A DNA stretch of 64,000 nt from Pegoplata infirma (lineage: Eukaryota > Arthropoda > Insecta > Diptera > Anthomyiidae): the NCBI GenBank assembly GCA_963921195.1, contig OY992536.1, positions 288,071,530 to 288,135,529 on the forward strand, written 5' to 3'. Of the stretch, positions 1 to 10,999 are shown piece by piece. The translations under genes were made by a program, and so were the position numbers. The notes below the pieces were generated by a model. That model was not told the DNA's origin. It did not search any database and saw only the letters and a program-made list of their open reading frames with translations. Numbering within the stretch: the first letter of the stretch is position 1; the number at the start of each line of letters is the position of its first letter.

Positions 1-121
1 AAAGTAATTCTGAGTCGATCGGTATACTTGAAGGTAGGTCTAGGACCAATATTTCGGGAAGTTACAAACATCAGCACAAACTCATTATACCCAGTACCAC
101 AGAGTGGTGTAGGTTATAATT
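1..121 (-). mobile_element. mini-me A element, 5' end only (runs off the window)
   Basis: This is the reverse complement of the start of the complete mini-me A copy at 52747-53590. It shows the GAGTCGATCGGTATAC stretch, the ATATTTCGGG and TTACAAACATCAGCACAAAC blocks, and the imperfect palindrome around GGGTATAA that opens the element. The rest lies upstream of the window. Non-autonomous and non-coding. Confidence 0.85.
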
Positions 122-329
122 AATAATTGTTAAGTTTTTAACCGAAATAAAGCACTCAAATGAGGTTATGTTAACAAACAAATTTCTACATCTTGGAATC
201 GGAAAACCAGCACGGTATTGTAAAGAACACAATTCATCTATAGCAAGCAACAAATTTGAGTATCATCATCATTACACAATATTTTCAAACATAGAGCTGA
301 AAACCCAATTTTCGTCAAAGATGAGCACT

Positions 330-826
330 ACAAAGCAATGATTACCGACTTTTTGTTCGCCGTAATAGAATATGATGACATTTGTTTTCAGTAGGATGTC
401 GCAATATGTCCCACAGTCCATCAAACAATCGATATTTTGCGCACTTACAATTAGTTCGGAAATCGTGTTTTTAGCAATATTCGCAGTGACAATTGATCAC
501 TTCTGAGCTGCGGTTTAAACCCTTTAGAAATTTTTTTGAGGGGCCTTGTAAAGATCCATGCGACATGAGAAATCCAGAAATGTTCTAGGACCTTTCGACG
601 AATATCGTTCAAGCCATTCATAAGATAGAACAAGAAATATTAGAGAAATGGGTGCCGAGGATGAGCTACTGCGGAGCTATCCTAGGCAGCCGTATGAATG
701 AAGTCGTTTGCCATAAATAATGGGAATATTTACTCTTTGAGATAAAGCCACAAGGTTCCAAAAATACTGAGTACTGTTAATTTCATTGGATTTTTAAAAA
801 GATACTTGTTATTGGACCACTCTGTA
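330..826 (+). pseudogene. Tc1/mariner-superfamily (DDE) transposase relic, C-terminal part
   Basis: Read across frames, the plus strand gives a degraded C-terminal half of a DDE-type transposase. It has FFAVIEYDD-like residues, then FQ-stop-DVAICPTVHQTIDILR, matching the family motif in which the second catalytic Asp sits in a W/FQQDGA block. Next come CGLNPLEIFLRGLVK (family SCDLTPLDYFLWGYVK), FRRISFKPFIR and finally RMNEVVCHK before a stop. The catalytic-block Gln codon has become TAG at about 392, and several frameshifts break the rest. The end GACCACTCTGTA (815-826) resembles the terminal inverted repeat of such elements. Only the 3' half remains. Family membership rests on motif order; the subfamily is uncertain. 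Confidence 0.7.
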
Positions 827-1463
827 TAAAAAAATCTTAAAAATAGCTAAAAATACTAAAAAATAGCTAAAAACTAAAATTTATACAAAATATGACATTA
901 AAATATGCATTTATAGCGAAATAATAGCAAAATATGCAAAAATATGCATTTTAAGCAAAATATGCAAAAATATGCATTTTAAGCAAAATATGCAAAAATA
1001 TGCACTAACAAATCGATGCCATTTTAAAGCAAATTCTTTGATTCGCAAAGATATCTTGTTTATGCTGTTATGCTATGACCAAAGGGGAAAAACATGCATT
1101 TGCATGAAAGTCCTCTCCTTGATTATCATAAAGAACACAACACCATAAATGTTTCTTTTTTTTCAATGACCAACAAAGCAACACCTTACAAGTCTGTGTT
1201 CGACTATAAAAAATAAAAAAAATAAAATAAATAAACAAAAACAATTTTCTTTTGTTTTCCCAAGAAATTAAATTAAATTTTGAGCATTACCAAAGATTTT
1301 GTGGCTGTCATAAAAACTGTCTGGCCACGTTTGAAAAAAAAGGGCCAAAACCACAAAAATGTTCATCATTGCAAAGAAATTGTTTCAAATTGTTTTCAAA
1401 ATTGTATTTTGTCTCGTTTGTGTATAAAGTGTAAATAAAACAATAAAAGTCCTTATTTTGCAG
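827..1463. repeat. AT-rich stretch with a short ATATGC tandem repeat
   Basis: About 929-1005 holds two to three copies of a 28-base unit built from AAAATATGCA and TTTTAAGC. Around 840-880 AAATAGCTAAAA recurs. The remainder is AT-rich with no recognisable gene; the short frame at 1252-1434 has no domain. Confidence 0.6.
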
Positions 1464-1984
1464 CATAGCTGTATGCTATGATTGAAATAACGAAATGAAT
1501 AAATAACAATATTTTTTCAAAAATAATCAAATAACAGATTATTTAAATATTTGAAAATGAATAATATTTATTTTGATTTTATTTGAATAACGAAAAATCG
1601 AATAATTTTTTCTGATTTTTTTTATTCAAACAAACAAAATATAATTTTTCAAAATAATCAACAAAAATTTGTGATTTTTTTTGGTTATTCACAAAAATTC
1701 AAATAAATAACGTATTATTCAAACAACAAAAAATAAATATTCTTGAAAATTTTGTGTTTGAAAAAAAATCTATTTCATTTATTTTGTACAGAGAAACACA
1801 AAATTATTCTTACAACACAGTTTTGTTTTGATGTCAGGTTCTTATAAATTGTAATTTAATAAAGTCCATTGAAATTCAGAAAAGTTAAGTTTTAATTTAG
1901 GAAATTCCAAGTGCAGATATAAAAACTTTTATTTTTTTAACAAAAGTATAAAAATCTGAAAAAAGTCGATTTTTAGAGGTTGGT

Positions 1985-2245
1985 TTAAAAGGACTATACT
2001 CACTTTGTCATTCCGTGTGTAATGAATCGAAATATCCATCTAACAGACTATACAATATATGTTATTGATTAGAGATAGATTGTAACGCATTCTACAGATG
2101 TCCGTCCGTTTGTTTGTGGAAGACATGATGCAGTCCCAACTAAAAGAGCTAGACTGCGGGAATTTGTCAGAAATATGTCTTATGGTCTGAGGCTGGTTAT
2201 GTACGAAAATGGGCCAAATCTGATCATATTTCAACATCTGAACAA
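1985..2245 (+). mobile_element. mini-me B element, decayed, lacking its 3' end
   Basis: Blocks in order: CTCACTTTGTCATTCCGTGTG, then AATATC, a TA-rich spot, the core around TGATTAGAGATAGATTG, a short GTCCGTCCGTTTG run (GTCY microsatellite), GATGCAGTCCCAACTAAAAG, and AATGGGCCAAATCTGATC. Order matches the complete copy at 41905-42620. The terminal hairpin is missing. Confidence 0.75.
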
Positions 2246-2366
2246 ATGCAAAATTAAATAAAATATTTCTATGTCAGAAGAAGTTCTTGCGAAATGGAAT
2301 GATATCTGATAATTATTATATACAAATTTTTTTCTTAATTCACTTACATATAAAAAAACAAAGTTT

Positions 2367-3410
2367 TGGGTGACGATATCTTTAATCTAAAGACCCTTAC
2401 GAAATTTTAAAACCCGGTTTTCGAATAGTTCGAAAATCAGCGTTTTTTTAAATTGACAAAAAACCGAATGAACCCGTTTTTTCGGTTTTTTGCAAAATAA
2501 GGCAAAAAATATTTATTACGGCCAATATAAAGCAGAGATTTGTCGGTGTTTCGAAAAAATTGGTACTTTATATCACCATTTCCAATATTACTTCAGAAAA
2601 TACAATTTGTATTTAAGAAATTTGCAATTATATTTCAGAAATTTTTAAATACGTTTTAGAAATGTTCAATTTTATTTAAGTATATGTATTTCAAAAATTT
2701 TCATTTATGTTTCGGAAATTCATTTACCTTTCAAAAATTACCAATTATATTTTAGAGGTTTTCATTTCTACAAATTGTAATGCAAATGAAAATTTCTGAT
2801 ATAAAAATGAAAATTTCTTAAAAGCGTTTAGAGAATTTGGAATATCAATGAAAAATTTTGAAAACAAAAGGAATTTTTGAAAAGCATAGAAATTTTTGAA
2901 ATACAAAAGAAAAATTTAAGAAACCGAAATTTTTTAAATACAATTGAAATTTTATAAAAAGCATTTAAAAAAATGTTCAAACTTCAATGGAATGTTTTTT
3001 ACTGCAAACATTTTTTATTAAAAAAAAAATAACTAGCAAACATTAAAAAATTACTTAAAATAAAATTTTGATAGTCGACAAAAATGTTCATTAAAAATTT
3101 TTGCTTATTTTTTTTTATATGTAAAGATTTGCCACATCCAGAAATGATTTGCACTCAAATTTATGGATTCAGCCAAGGCGAAATTATTTTTTTTACTTGG
3201 TATTCATTCATTTGGGATTTTTTTAACACCTTTACACTAAAAAAAATCGAGTTTCACTGCTTTTAAAGGTTGATTTATAAAAACCGGGGTTCGATAGTAA
3301 ACCAACCGGTCTAACCGGTTTTCAAATAGTTAAGATTTTAAAAATTCGGAAGTTGCAAGCCACATAAAACCGGTTTAAACCGGTTTCGAAAAACCGGTCT
3401 AATCACCCTA
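2367..3410. mobile_element. AACCGG-rich MITE-like element with internal TTTC/GAAA satellite
   Basis: The right end reads AAACCGGTCTAATCACCCTA (to 3410) with repeated AACCGGTTTAAACCGG blocks just inside. The left side (about 2367-2500) has a diverged counterpart, GGGTGACGATATC and AAAACCCGGTTTTCG. Between them, about 2570-2980, is a degenerate short-period array. Its first half is rich in ATTTCAGAAATTTT and its second half in the complement GAAATTTTTGAAAT, so the array is itself inverted about 2775. The left terminus is too decayed for a target duplication to be seen. Confidence 0.5.
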
Positions 3411-4420
3411 GTAAATATACATCCTTTCAGGACTGTCTATTGTTTTAAAAAAATATCGAAAAGTTTATTCAAGTAGTGTATTTTCAATAGCAAAACGTTT
3501 TAACAGTATTTTTTAAACATTAAAAATCAATTTGCGAAAAAATTAAAAAAATATTCTAATTAATAGCCTTGTTTTTTGCATTAAATCAATATTGGAATAA
3601 CTTTATTTTACTTTAAAAAGGTTCAAATCTGGCCAAGCAATTTTTTTTTTAATTTTTTTCTGAATCTACATCCTATTATCAATAATAAAATAAAAACATA
3701 ATTAAGCTAAGGTAAAAATTTGAAGTATAAAAACTAAATTTAGTTAAATCCTAGGATTAAATTGGATTTATTTATACCATTTAACATTATGGACACCGCT
3801 TAGTTTCTTACCTGTTTATATGTATTTACTAATTGTATGTAGATTTAGAAAAAAAAATATAAAAAAAAAATTCTGGACTTGATTTGACACATTTTTACAA
3901 TAAATAAAGTAAATCCCAATCTTAATCCGGTCTGAAAAAAAACAAGCCTAATGTTTTAGTAAAGAAAACCTTTAATAACAAGCTAATAAAAAAACAATAG
4001 TGGTTTGTAAGAATAATTGTGTGTTTTACTGTATAATAAAATGCAAAATAAATAAAAACAAAATTATTTTTCAAACACAAAATTTTCAAGAATATTTATT
4101 TTTTTTGTTTAAATAATACGTTATTCATTTGAATTTTTGTGAATAACCAAAAAAAATCACAAATTTTTGTTGATTATTTTGAAAAAATCTATTTTGTTTG
4201 TTTGAATAAGCAATCAGAAAAAATTATTTGATTTTTTTGGAAAGAAATATTATTTCATTTTTATGAATTTGAATAAAATAAAATTTTATTTTATTCAAAC
4301 CAAAATAAATAAAATAACAAAACATTTTATTTTTTGATAGCCAACTAAAATATCAAAGTATTTTATTTATTTCCAAAAAATCCAAATAAAAAAAATCAAT
4401 AATACAGCTATGTTTTGCAG

Positions 4421-5128
4421 TAATAAAGGATAAAAACATTCCTTAGACAAATGAAAACTAAAGTAAGAAAGTAAATTTGGCAAAGATTGCAACAAATGGT
4501 CAGAGAGAGACCGAATATTTTAATTAAACATGTAAAAATTAAATTTTAAAATATTTAAATTTAACATTTTATTTAAATTTTTAATGAAATTCATTGTCCC
4601 TAGTAATTAATTAAATATTTAAAATGTAATTATTTTAACAAGCCATAAAACGCTTAACTTCTTTTTATATAATTTCCTGTTTTTATTAGCTGGTCGTTGT
4701 TGCTTGGGTCTCCCTTAGTCCCAAAGATCCCTAAATGTCAATTATCAACAACAATGACAACTTAATAATAAACATAATACTTGGGAGCTCGTAAAAATAT
4801 TTAAGTACTTGCTCGCTCTTTAGTACTCAACTAGCAGCGGCAACAGCAGCAGTAGCAGAGTGCCAGCAGAAACCATATGCTAAATGAAATTATAATTTTA
4901 TTATCATTAACATGGCGACTTATCACAGTGTTAACTATTATTCGACTCTTTTTTTACGATTTTTTACGACTACACTTGAGAATCGTACTTTTTTTTTAAA
5001 AAACATTTACAGTAACACATATTTACACACATAACATGTTATTATCCTTTGAATACATATAAACTTAATAGGGTGACATTTATTGTTGAGAGAAATAAGG
5101 AGGAAGTTCAGAAAATTGTCCGTAAATA
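4421..5128. other. AT-rich DNA without recognised features
   Basis: I see no gene here. About 4834-4870 has a CAG-rich run (CAGCGGCAACAGCAGCAGTA), and 4690-4760 is less AT-rich than its surroundings, which could be remnant unique DNA. The TA at 5127-5128 abuts the mariner terminus. Confidence 0.4.
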
Positions 5129-5660
5129 CGAGGGCTGATCAATAATTCCGTGACTTTTCGAATGAAACACAGTTTTTTTTGCAAAAAAAAAAAATATTTT
5201 TCAACATAATCTCATTTAACTCAATATACTTACAATTAGTGCAAAGTTTCTCCAGTTTTTGTATCCCTTCCAAAAAATCTCATTTTTCGAGGTCCATAAA
5301 ATAGGCATTCGTTTGATCAATAATGTCATCGTTGGAGCTAAATCTCTTTCACCGAGCCACTTCTTTAGGTTTGGAAATAGGAAATAGTCACTGGATGCTA
5401 AGTCCGGAGAATATGGCGTATGAGGTAACAATTCGTAGCCCAATTCATGGAATTTTACCATTGAGACTGCACACATGTACGCCCGTGCATTATCTTGCTG
5501 AAAATTAATTTTTTCTTGGCCATATGGGGCGTTTTTTTTTTTTAAATCCTCGTTAAAACGGTCCAATAAATTAGCATAATATTCGCCGTTTATTGTTTTT
5601 TCCTTTTGAAGGTAATCGATGTGAATTATCCCGCGTGCATCCCAAAAAAATCACAGTAAA
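5129..5660 (-). pseudogene. mariner transposase relic, C-terminal half with 3' terminus
   Basis: The minus strand encodes FFWDARGIIHIDYLQKEKTI, then INGEYYANLLDRFNEDLKKK, then FQQDNARAY, ELGYELLPHTPYSPDLASSD and YFLFPNLKKWLGERD, a clear mariner transposase. Two of the three catalytic Asp residues are present: QQDNAR, and the Asp of ASSDYF. Exactly 34 residues separate them, as expected for DD34D. The first catalytic Asp lies in the missing N-terminal half. A one-base indel just upstream of FFWDARG puts TGA in frame, and the C-terminus is scrambled after KKWLGE. The element end CGAGGGCTGATCAATAATTC starts at 5129 after a TA. At about 5660 the sequence switches abruptly to non-LTR family N1. 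Confidence 0.88.
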
Positions 5661-6293
5661 GGTCAAGTCTCTGGACTCCATGTTTCTGAAAACATGATCT
5701 GCCCTTAACGTCTTTAAATGAGATGGCCAATCAGTTTGATATACGATTCAAATGCAAATCCGATGAGCTTACAATACTGGGAACTACCTTACAGGTTCCA
5801 ACAGAACTGGAATGTGTTGGTACGCCTCTAGAAACTTGAAAGCAAAATCTACGGCTTTGTTCCGCGAGGGAGACTTATCAAATATGGGTGAATGGATGGA
5901 CGTTTAAGACAACACGACAGATTTGGCCTTCTCTTAAGAAGCGCACAAGTGAGCTGATATCGTTTCTATAATTACCGGACACTATCTTATAGGGAAGCAC
6001 ACAGAGCGGTTAAATGTGCCGTGAAAGGACTTTTGCCGGAGTTGCATGGATGAAGAGGAGTTGGAAACTATCGAACACTTCATCTGCCATTGTCCGGCAC
6101 TTTCTGGTCAGGTAATTACTTCACTGGGATCTAGGGAGCTGCACGATCCTTTTTATTTGTCGGATCTCAAAATTCAATTTGTAAGGAGTTTCATTAGAAA
6201 CCTATTACAGTCCCCTGGTATCACAACGGACGTCAGAGTCTACGTGTGTTTACGTAAAACGTCAGCGTTCAGTTACAAGCAAACCTAACCTAA
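5661..6293 (+). pseudogene. N1 non-LTR retrotransposon, 3' part (RNase H end, C-terminal zinc-finger-like domain, tail)
   Basis: The copy begins inside the RNase H domain at GTCAAGTCTCTGGACTCC, abutting the mariner relic, and runs through stops and frameshifts to a readable C-terminus, CMDEEELETIEHFICHCPAL (from about 6040). The Cys and His spacing resembles the CCHC-like C-terminal domain of RNase H-bearing non-LTR elements. It ends AAACCTAACCTAA at about 6292. Compared with 10040-10985, part of RNase H (GHRDIPGNCKADE) is reduced to a short deleted stretch. Non-functional. Confidence 0.85.
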
Positions 6294-6935
6294 AGAGTGG
6301 GCAATGAAATTCTATTAAATGCATTTTACAAACAGTGCCAAGCAACATTTTGGTCATCCCAAATCTAAACGTAATGTAAGGATATCAGACGGTTCTTGGT
6401 AAATTAATGGTGCCATTTACGTTGCCCGAACAAATGTTTCTAAATCTATACCAACTACAGGCCCTGTATACCAGTTAAGATCGCCTGGTGAAACGAAGTG
6501 CGCGGCGGCACAAGCGGTTGTGGATGGAAATATAGCCACAGAAGGCCAGGCAGCTGCTGATAGAGACTTGTACAAAATTGCAATGCAGATATCAGGGAAC
6601 TCCTGTTCAACCACATATTTTCTTACAGACCCGATAGAAGGAACTGCCTCGTCCGTAGTGGGTCAACTGGCAAAATGGTCCAACTACTATGTCGGCATAA
6701 TATCAATTCCGCAACCCAAAACTGTCTGGCAATGTGACTGTACTTCACATCAAATCAGATCCGACTGAAGTACAATTTGCCTAGACGAAACCGAGATCGC
6801 CAATGCAATACATGTGCCGAAGAATGGCACGGCACCAGGCGTAGACAACGTCAATCCTGAACTGCTTAGGGCTGATCCGACTCTTAGCGCTAAAACAACT
6901 CTATTATCTGAAACTTTTGGACATTTCATTCCTTT
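6294..6935 (+). pseudogene. N5 non-LTR retrotransposon, linker and start of reverse transcriptase
   Basis: The readable pieces are AAADRDLYKIAMQISGNSCS, QLAKWSNYY and, after a frame change, LDETEIANAIHVPKNGTAPG then VDNVNPELLRADPTLSAK. This is the region between endonuclease and reverse transcriptase: 'LYKxxxxxSG', 'QxxxWxxY', then the RT entry motif 'KNGKAPGxDNxxPELLKAD'. The RT palm is absent and the copy ends near 6935. This family differs from N1. The clade cannot be fixed from so little sequence. Confidence 0.65.
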
Positions 6936-7029
6936 CATGTTGAACTAAGTAAAGGAGAGATAACACTAATAAACATAGAAAATTCGGCATCGAGGAGACC
7001 TTATACACTTGATTGCAACAGTTCTGCTG

Positions 7030-7300
7030 GTCAAAAATCCGGTCCAAAAAGTCTTTCATCAGAATTTTGAGAAAATTATGGTCAAAGTAAACAAATTGCA
7101 GTATTTGGCATTTGTGGAATATCATAGTTGATGAACCCGATGTGATATGTCGAGGGTTACACTAAAGTACTACCCTTTAAGATGCAGAACTGCTTTGGTC
7201 CTTTGAGAAAAATTAGGTCAAAGTTAAAAAAAATCGCCATATTCGGCCTTTTTGGAATATCACAGTGGATGAACCCGATGTGATGTCGACTTCAAAATAT
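7030..7300. repeat. Diverged tandem duplication of about 130 bases
   Basis: Two adjacent segments share order and wording: TTTGAGAAAA, a GGTCAAAGT block, GGCATTTGTGGAATATCA or GGCCTTTTTGGAATATCA, and GATGAACCCGATGTGAT. They are near 7030-7150 and 7155-7295. No coding sequence is recognised. Confidence 0.6.
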
Positions 7301-8616
7301 GATGGAAAAGTTTGGAGACCAGATTTGTGATTACTAGAACAATTTCAATTAACTGTGTAAGGTCACGTAGTTTGATGTTCAGTAGTGTTATCGAAACTGG
7401 AAAAACTTGGCCTAAGATCATACTAATAGCATAAGCCAGATACCGATAGAAGAATTTCGTAACGGCCGTTTGTTACAATTTGGAACTATAGGAATCAATA
7501 TCTGTATAGTAACTTTCAATTTTAAATTAAAAACCTCCCTAATTATCTTCCACATATGTTAAGTGGACTTAAATGTCACTCTTATTTTAATAGTCCATGT
7601 TCATTATGATGGAGAAGATGTTGTAAATGATGACTTAACATCAAAATAAGTTTATTCTTTTTTTATATTTGTTTTATTATCCTTGAATATCATTTTCATA
7701 TAAATTGTTATAGAGAGCTTTGAACAAGAAGAACAAGACAAGATTTTACGACCCTAAAGACAACTAACCACTACCACTGGTTTAGCTAAACGAAATCCTA
7801 TGAACTGTTGTGTGGCCATCTATTGTTGTTGGAGCATATAAAAACAGTCCTTTTACGTTCTGTTGCTGAAAGTTTATAGGATTTTTATGAGTTTTTTTTA
7901 TGGTTCATTCAAAACCTTAATTTAATTGTTTATCCGGTGACAAACATTTTATTAAAGTGTTAGTAAAAACAACAAAAACACATACATATATATAAAACAA
8001 CACACTCCCAACAATATACTCGTACACTTATACATCCTTCCAAATAACTTACATCTACATACATATGTTTTGTTGGTTGTATTTATATGGTGATACTAAA
8101 AATTTTACGATCTCTCATCACTGTCATTACAATGAGTGTATCTAATTTTACGAGAGTAGTTTGAAAACTAACTAAGAATTGATTTTTACGTACACATATG
8201 AGAAAGGTGTAAAGAATCCTTTGAGACGATACTATTTCACAATTATACTATCCAAGGAATCTTGCATAGGATGAATTCCAGGAAGCATGCAGTTCATTTA
8301 TTTCCACGCGGACGGTTGTTAATAAAACAAACATCATGATTTCGGGGTCTATTCGTTCACAGGAGCTTGGACTAAAATCAATTTGTGGAATGTTCTTGAA
8401 AAAGTCAACTTTATTTAACTTTCGTATATCTCTAAGTATTATTGCGAAGCTGTTTGACCAATAGGACAATGAACTTTTAAAACTGGGAACTACTGTTCAG
8501 GATCATTCGGTTCCTAAAATGGACTTCCTAAAAGAATTTTGAGAAACCCGGCTTCAGTTCTTGAGACACCCAGCTTCAGTTCATTAGACACCAGGCTTCA
8601 GTCATGTCATGTCTCA
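7301..8616. other. AT-rich DNA, no recognised gene
   Basis: The minus-strand frame at 8248-8469 (73 codons) has near-normal composition but no motif I recognise. At 8545-8610 a short direct repeat of GACACC-AGCTTCAGTTC occurs two to three times. Nothing else stands out. Confidence 0.4.
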
Positions 8617-9010
8617 ATATAATATGGCCAAGCAGTTTAACATTGGATACCAGGTTAAAGGAAAATTGTATTTAACACTACGGGCACCAAAAACAAACTT
8701 TCTTTAAAGAATTTTTAGAGACCTTTCGTCAAGGCTAGCTAAAATTGACGACTGACCCTGAGGAACATTCTGACCTTGAAATAAAACAACCAATTTGTTG
8801 TCGAGGTCTATTTGATGGAGCTCGGACTACGACTGCCTAAAATTAGAACCCTGGAGTCAATATTCTTTTAAAGGTCATCTATTAACTAAAACAATTGAAA
8901 TGACATTTATGTCAAGTAGGTCTCAGAAAAAGCTTGCAAGACTGGGCACAACCTTAGAGCCTCCCATGGAACTAGGATGTGTTGGTATGCCTCAAGAAAC
9001 ATGAAAACTC
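8617..9010 (+). pseudogene. N1 non-LTR relic, two short RNase H-region pieces
   Basis: TGGCCAAGCAGTTTAACAT (about 8630) matches the N1 codons for MAKQFN. CTTGCAAGACTGGGCACAAC (about 8931) through GGATGTGTTGGTATGCCTC (about 8979) matches N1 codons for LARLGTT and ECVGMPL. About 280 bases of unrelated DNA separate them. Heavily decayed. Confidence 0.7.
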
Positions 9011-9099
9011 GCACTTCGACTTCATATCGCTAAGAAGACAAACCAAAGAAATATGCAAAAATCTATACTTAACTGACTTCCGACCTTTTACAAGTAAGC

Positions 9100-9250
9100 G
9101 TGTAAAGCGTGGTTGCTTTACGGGTTATCGCACTGGTATTACTTAGACTGTTTTTCTGGAATGACAATCTTTGCTTTCGTTTTCATTGTAGTGGGTATTA
9201 TTACCTTTCGATACTGTCCCACCAGTTTCTGTTTAATGATATTCATAGGT
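9100..9250 (-). mobile_element. LTR retrotransposon leader/gag-like fragment, left piece
   Basis: This segment is similar base by base to about 17310-17460: both contain TTCTGGAAYGACAA, ACCTTTCGATACTGTC and ACCA-TTTGT-TTAAT blocks. At the second locus it lies next to a tRNA-Lys-type primer site, so I read both as the leader or start of gag of one minus-strand LTR family. Here the remainder of the leader (about 9960-10010) is displaced by the N2 insertion. No gag domain can be named. Confidence 0.5.
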
Positions 9251-9955
9251 TAGGTAAGGGTGGCGGTGTCCGACTGACATCTCGCATAGACCTCTTGGTA
9301 CATAGCGATACCACAAAACTTTTTCCAATAGCGGTTTAAGTTAATCACGTTTAAAGTCTTTTCAATGTCCATTTGCAAGCTCCATTTGCGTTATATCCTC
9401 CAAAGTACCGAAACTTATCTGACCGGTAAAGGATCAATGACTCCTTGCCACAGCTGGGCAGTGGCAAAGTATGTGTTCTATCGTTTCATCTACTCCTGGT
9501 GAAGCGCATCTTTTAAAACTAGCGTCTTAAATAAGTCCAATATTCTTGGCATGGATTCCAATTAGACAATTACCAGTTATTATCCCAGTCAGAGCTCGGC
9601 ATTCCCTTTTCGTTAGTGATAGTAGATATTTAGTTTTCCCTTGATCATAAGTTGGCCACAAAGTTCTACTGATTTTGCATGTTGTAGTTCTCTCCACTCC
9701 CTGTATGTCTTTGCAACATTGATGGAATTTCGTTTAAGTTCATAGTATTGAAGCGGTGGCAAAACTGACACCATGGCACCTATACCATTAGTTCCAAGTT
9801 TCGCGAGTTCGTCTGCCTTTTCATTTCCCTGTATCCCGTTGTGTCCTGGTACACATAATAAAGTAACCTGGTTGTGTAGACACAACATCTGCAAGTGTTC
9901 GTAATAATGGTATTCATAGGTGTCGCAACTTTGGTTCGACTCTTCCTAATAAGAA
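9251..9955 (-). pseudogene. N2 non-LTR retrotransposon, RNase H and C-terminal domain, inserted in the LTR leader
   Basis: The minus-strand translation contains CVPGHNGIQGNEKADELAKL, an RNase H signature with the conserved His-Asn-Gly and Lys-Ala-Asp-Glu. After a frame change come ALTGIITGNCLIGIHAKNIG and DETIEHILCHCPAVARSH, the Cys/His C-terminal domain. The 3' end reads CCTTACCTAACCTA on the minus strand, the same kind of tail as N1. Both sides are LTR leader sequence: 9100-9250, and the CACTTTGCGATTTAACATC next to the primer site. It therefore looks nested in the LTR element. Only the 3' end remains. Confidence 0.82.
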
Positions 9956-9990
9956 GTGACTTCTGTATTTTCACTTTGCGATTTAACATC

Positions 9991-10010
9991 GCGCCCCAGC
10001 TTGGGCGCCA
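9991..10010 (-). other. tRNA-Lys-type primer-binding site of a relic LTR retrotransposon
   Basis: Reverse complement TGGCGCCCAAGCTGGGGCGC. The fly tRNA-Lys 3' end (...CCCCACGTTGGGCG plus CCA) predicts TGGCGCCCAACGTGGGGC, so this is a close match starting with TGG. Leader sequence lies to the left and presumptive LTR to the right, giving a minus-strand element. Confidence 0.6.
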
Positions 10011-10039
10011 TTTAATTGAAAATTTTACTGATATTTCAT

Positions 10040-10985
10040 ATTGTCTTTGAGCAGGCTCCGCAAAAGTAGAACATGGACGGATGGATCCAGCACGGTATGG
10101 AACGAGGCTGCACGAGCAAGTGGGTTTTACAGTCTATTCGGAAGAGCTTGGATTGAACCTGGCTCGAAGATTGCCAGATCATTGCAGTGTTTACCAGGCA
10201 GAGATGCTGGAAATAAACGAAATGGCTGACTGGTTGAGCTGCAATGTTTTGTCAACAACCGCCGTCAACATCTATTCTGACAGTCAAGCCGCGGTCAAGT
10301 CCCTGGATTCAATGTTTCTGAAAAAAAGATCTGCTCTTAACTACTGGACGTCTTTAAATGAGATGGCCAAGCAGTTTAACAAACGACTCATATGGGTTCT
10401 AGGGCACAGAGACATTCCAGGGAATTGCAAAGCTGATGAGCTTACAAGACTAGGAACTACCTAACAGGTTCCAACAGAATTGGAATGTGTTGTTATGCCT
10501 CTAGAAACTTGCAAGCAAAACATACGGCCTTCTTCCGTGACGGAGACCAATCAAAGATGGGCAAATGGATGGACGTGTGAGACAACACGACTGATTTGGC
10601 CTTCTCTTAATCAGGGGAGCACAAGTGAGTTAATATCGCTTCCAAGAGTAGAGATTTCGACGGTGGTTGCGATAATTACCGGACACTGTCTTAAAGGGAA
10701 GCACGCAAAGCGGTTAAATGTGCCGTCGAATGACTTTTGCCAAGTGCATAAATAAAGAGGAGTTGGAAACTATCAAACACTTTATCTGCCATTGTCCGGC
10801 ACTTTCTTGTCAGCGACTTGCTTCACTGGGATCTAGGGATCTGTACGATCTTTCTGATTTGTCGGGTGTCAAAATTCAATATCTAAGGAGTTTCATAAGA
10901 AACTCAAATTGGTTTAACGACAGGGACTAGTAGGGAAACCTATTACAGTCCCGTGGTATCACAATGGATCTCAGAGTCTACGTGT
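10040..10985 (+). pseudogene. N1 non-LTR retrotransposon, RNase H to 3' end
   Basis: This is the longest readable N1 RNase H. It starts near the DGS block, then HEQVGFTVYSEELGLNLARR, LPDHCSVYQAEMLEINEMAD (conserved Glu), VNIYSDSQAAVKSLDS (conserved Asp) and LIWVLGHRDIPGNCKADELT (His, Asp). The frame ends at TAA (about 10462) and resumes in other frames: ITGHCLKGKHAKRLNVPSND and then EELETIKHFICHCPALSCQR with the Cys/His finger. The 3' UTR with GGTATCACAATGG runs to about 10985, where family N3 begins without a visible tail. RNase H of this type acts in template removal during target-primed reverse transcription. This copy is dead. Confidence 0.9.
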
Positions 10986-10999
10986 GTTGATGTAAATTA

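Larger units (their letters stand above)
1464..4412. mobile_element. 2.9 kb hAT-like foldback element
   Basis: The ends are a perfect 11-bp inverted repeat, CATAGCTGTAT and ATACAGCTATG, flanked by a perfect 8-bp direct repeat TTTTGCAG (1456-1463 and 4413-4420). An 8-bp target duplication and a terminus starting CA fit the hAT superfamily. Behind the tips, long AT-rich arms (about 1480-1850 and 4000-4400) are near-complementary; both contain AACAAAAATTTGTGATTTT in inverted orientation. No transposase is encoded. The interior carries a mini-me B fragment (1985-2245) and an AACCGG-rich element (2367-3410), both read as later insertions. Superfamily is inferred from TSD length only. Confidence 0.75.

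Noticed and set aside
4830..4870. CAG-repeat coding exon
   Set aside because: No open frame with splice sites around the short CAG-rich run.
9109..9339. 76-codon plus-strand frame
   Set aside because: It is the antisense of the LTR leader fragment and the N2 tail.
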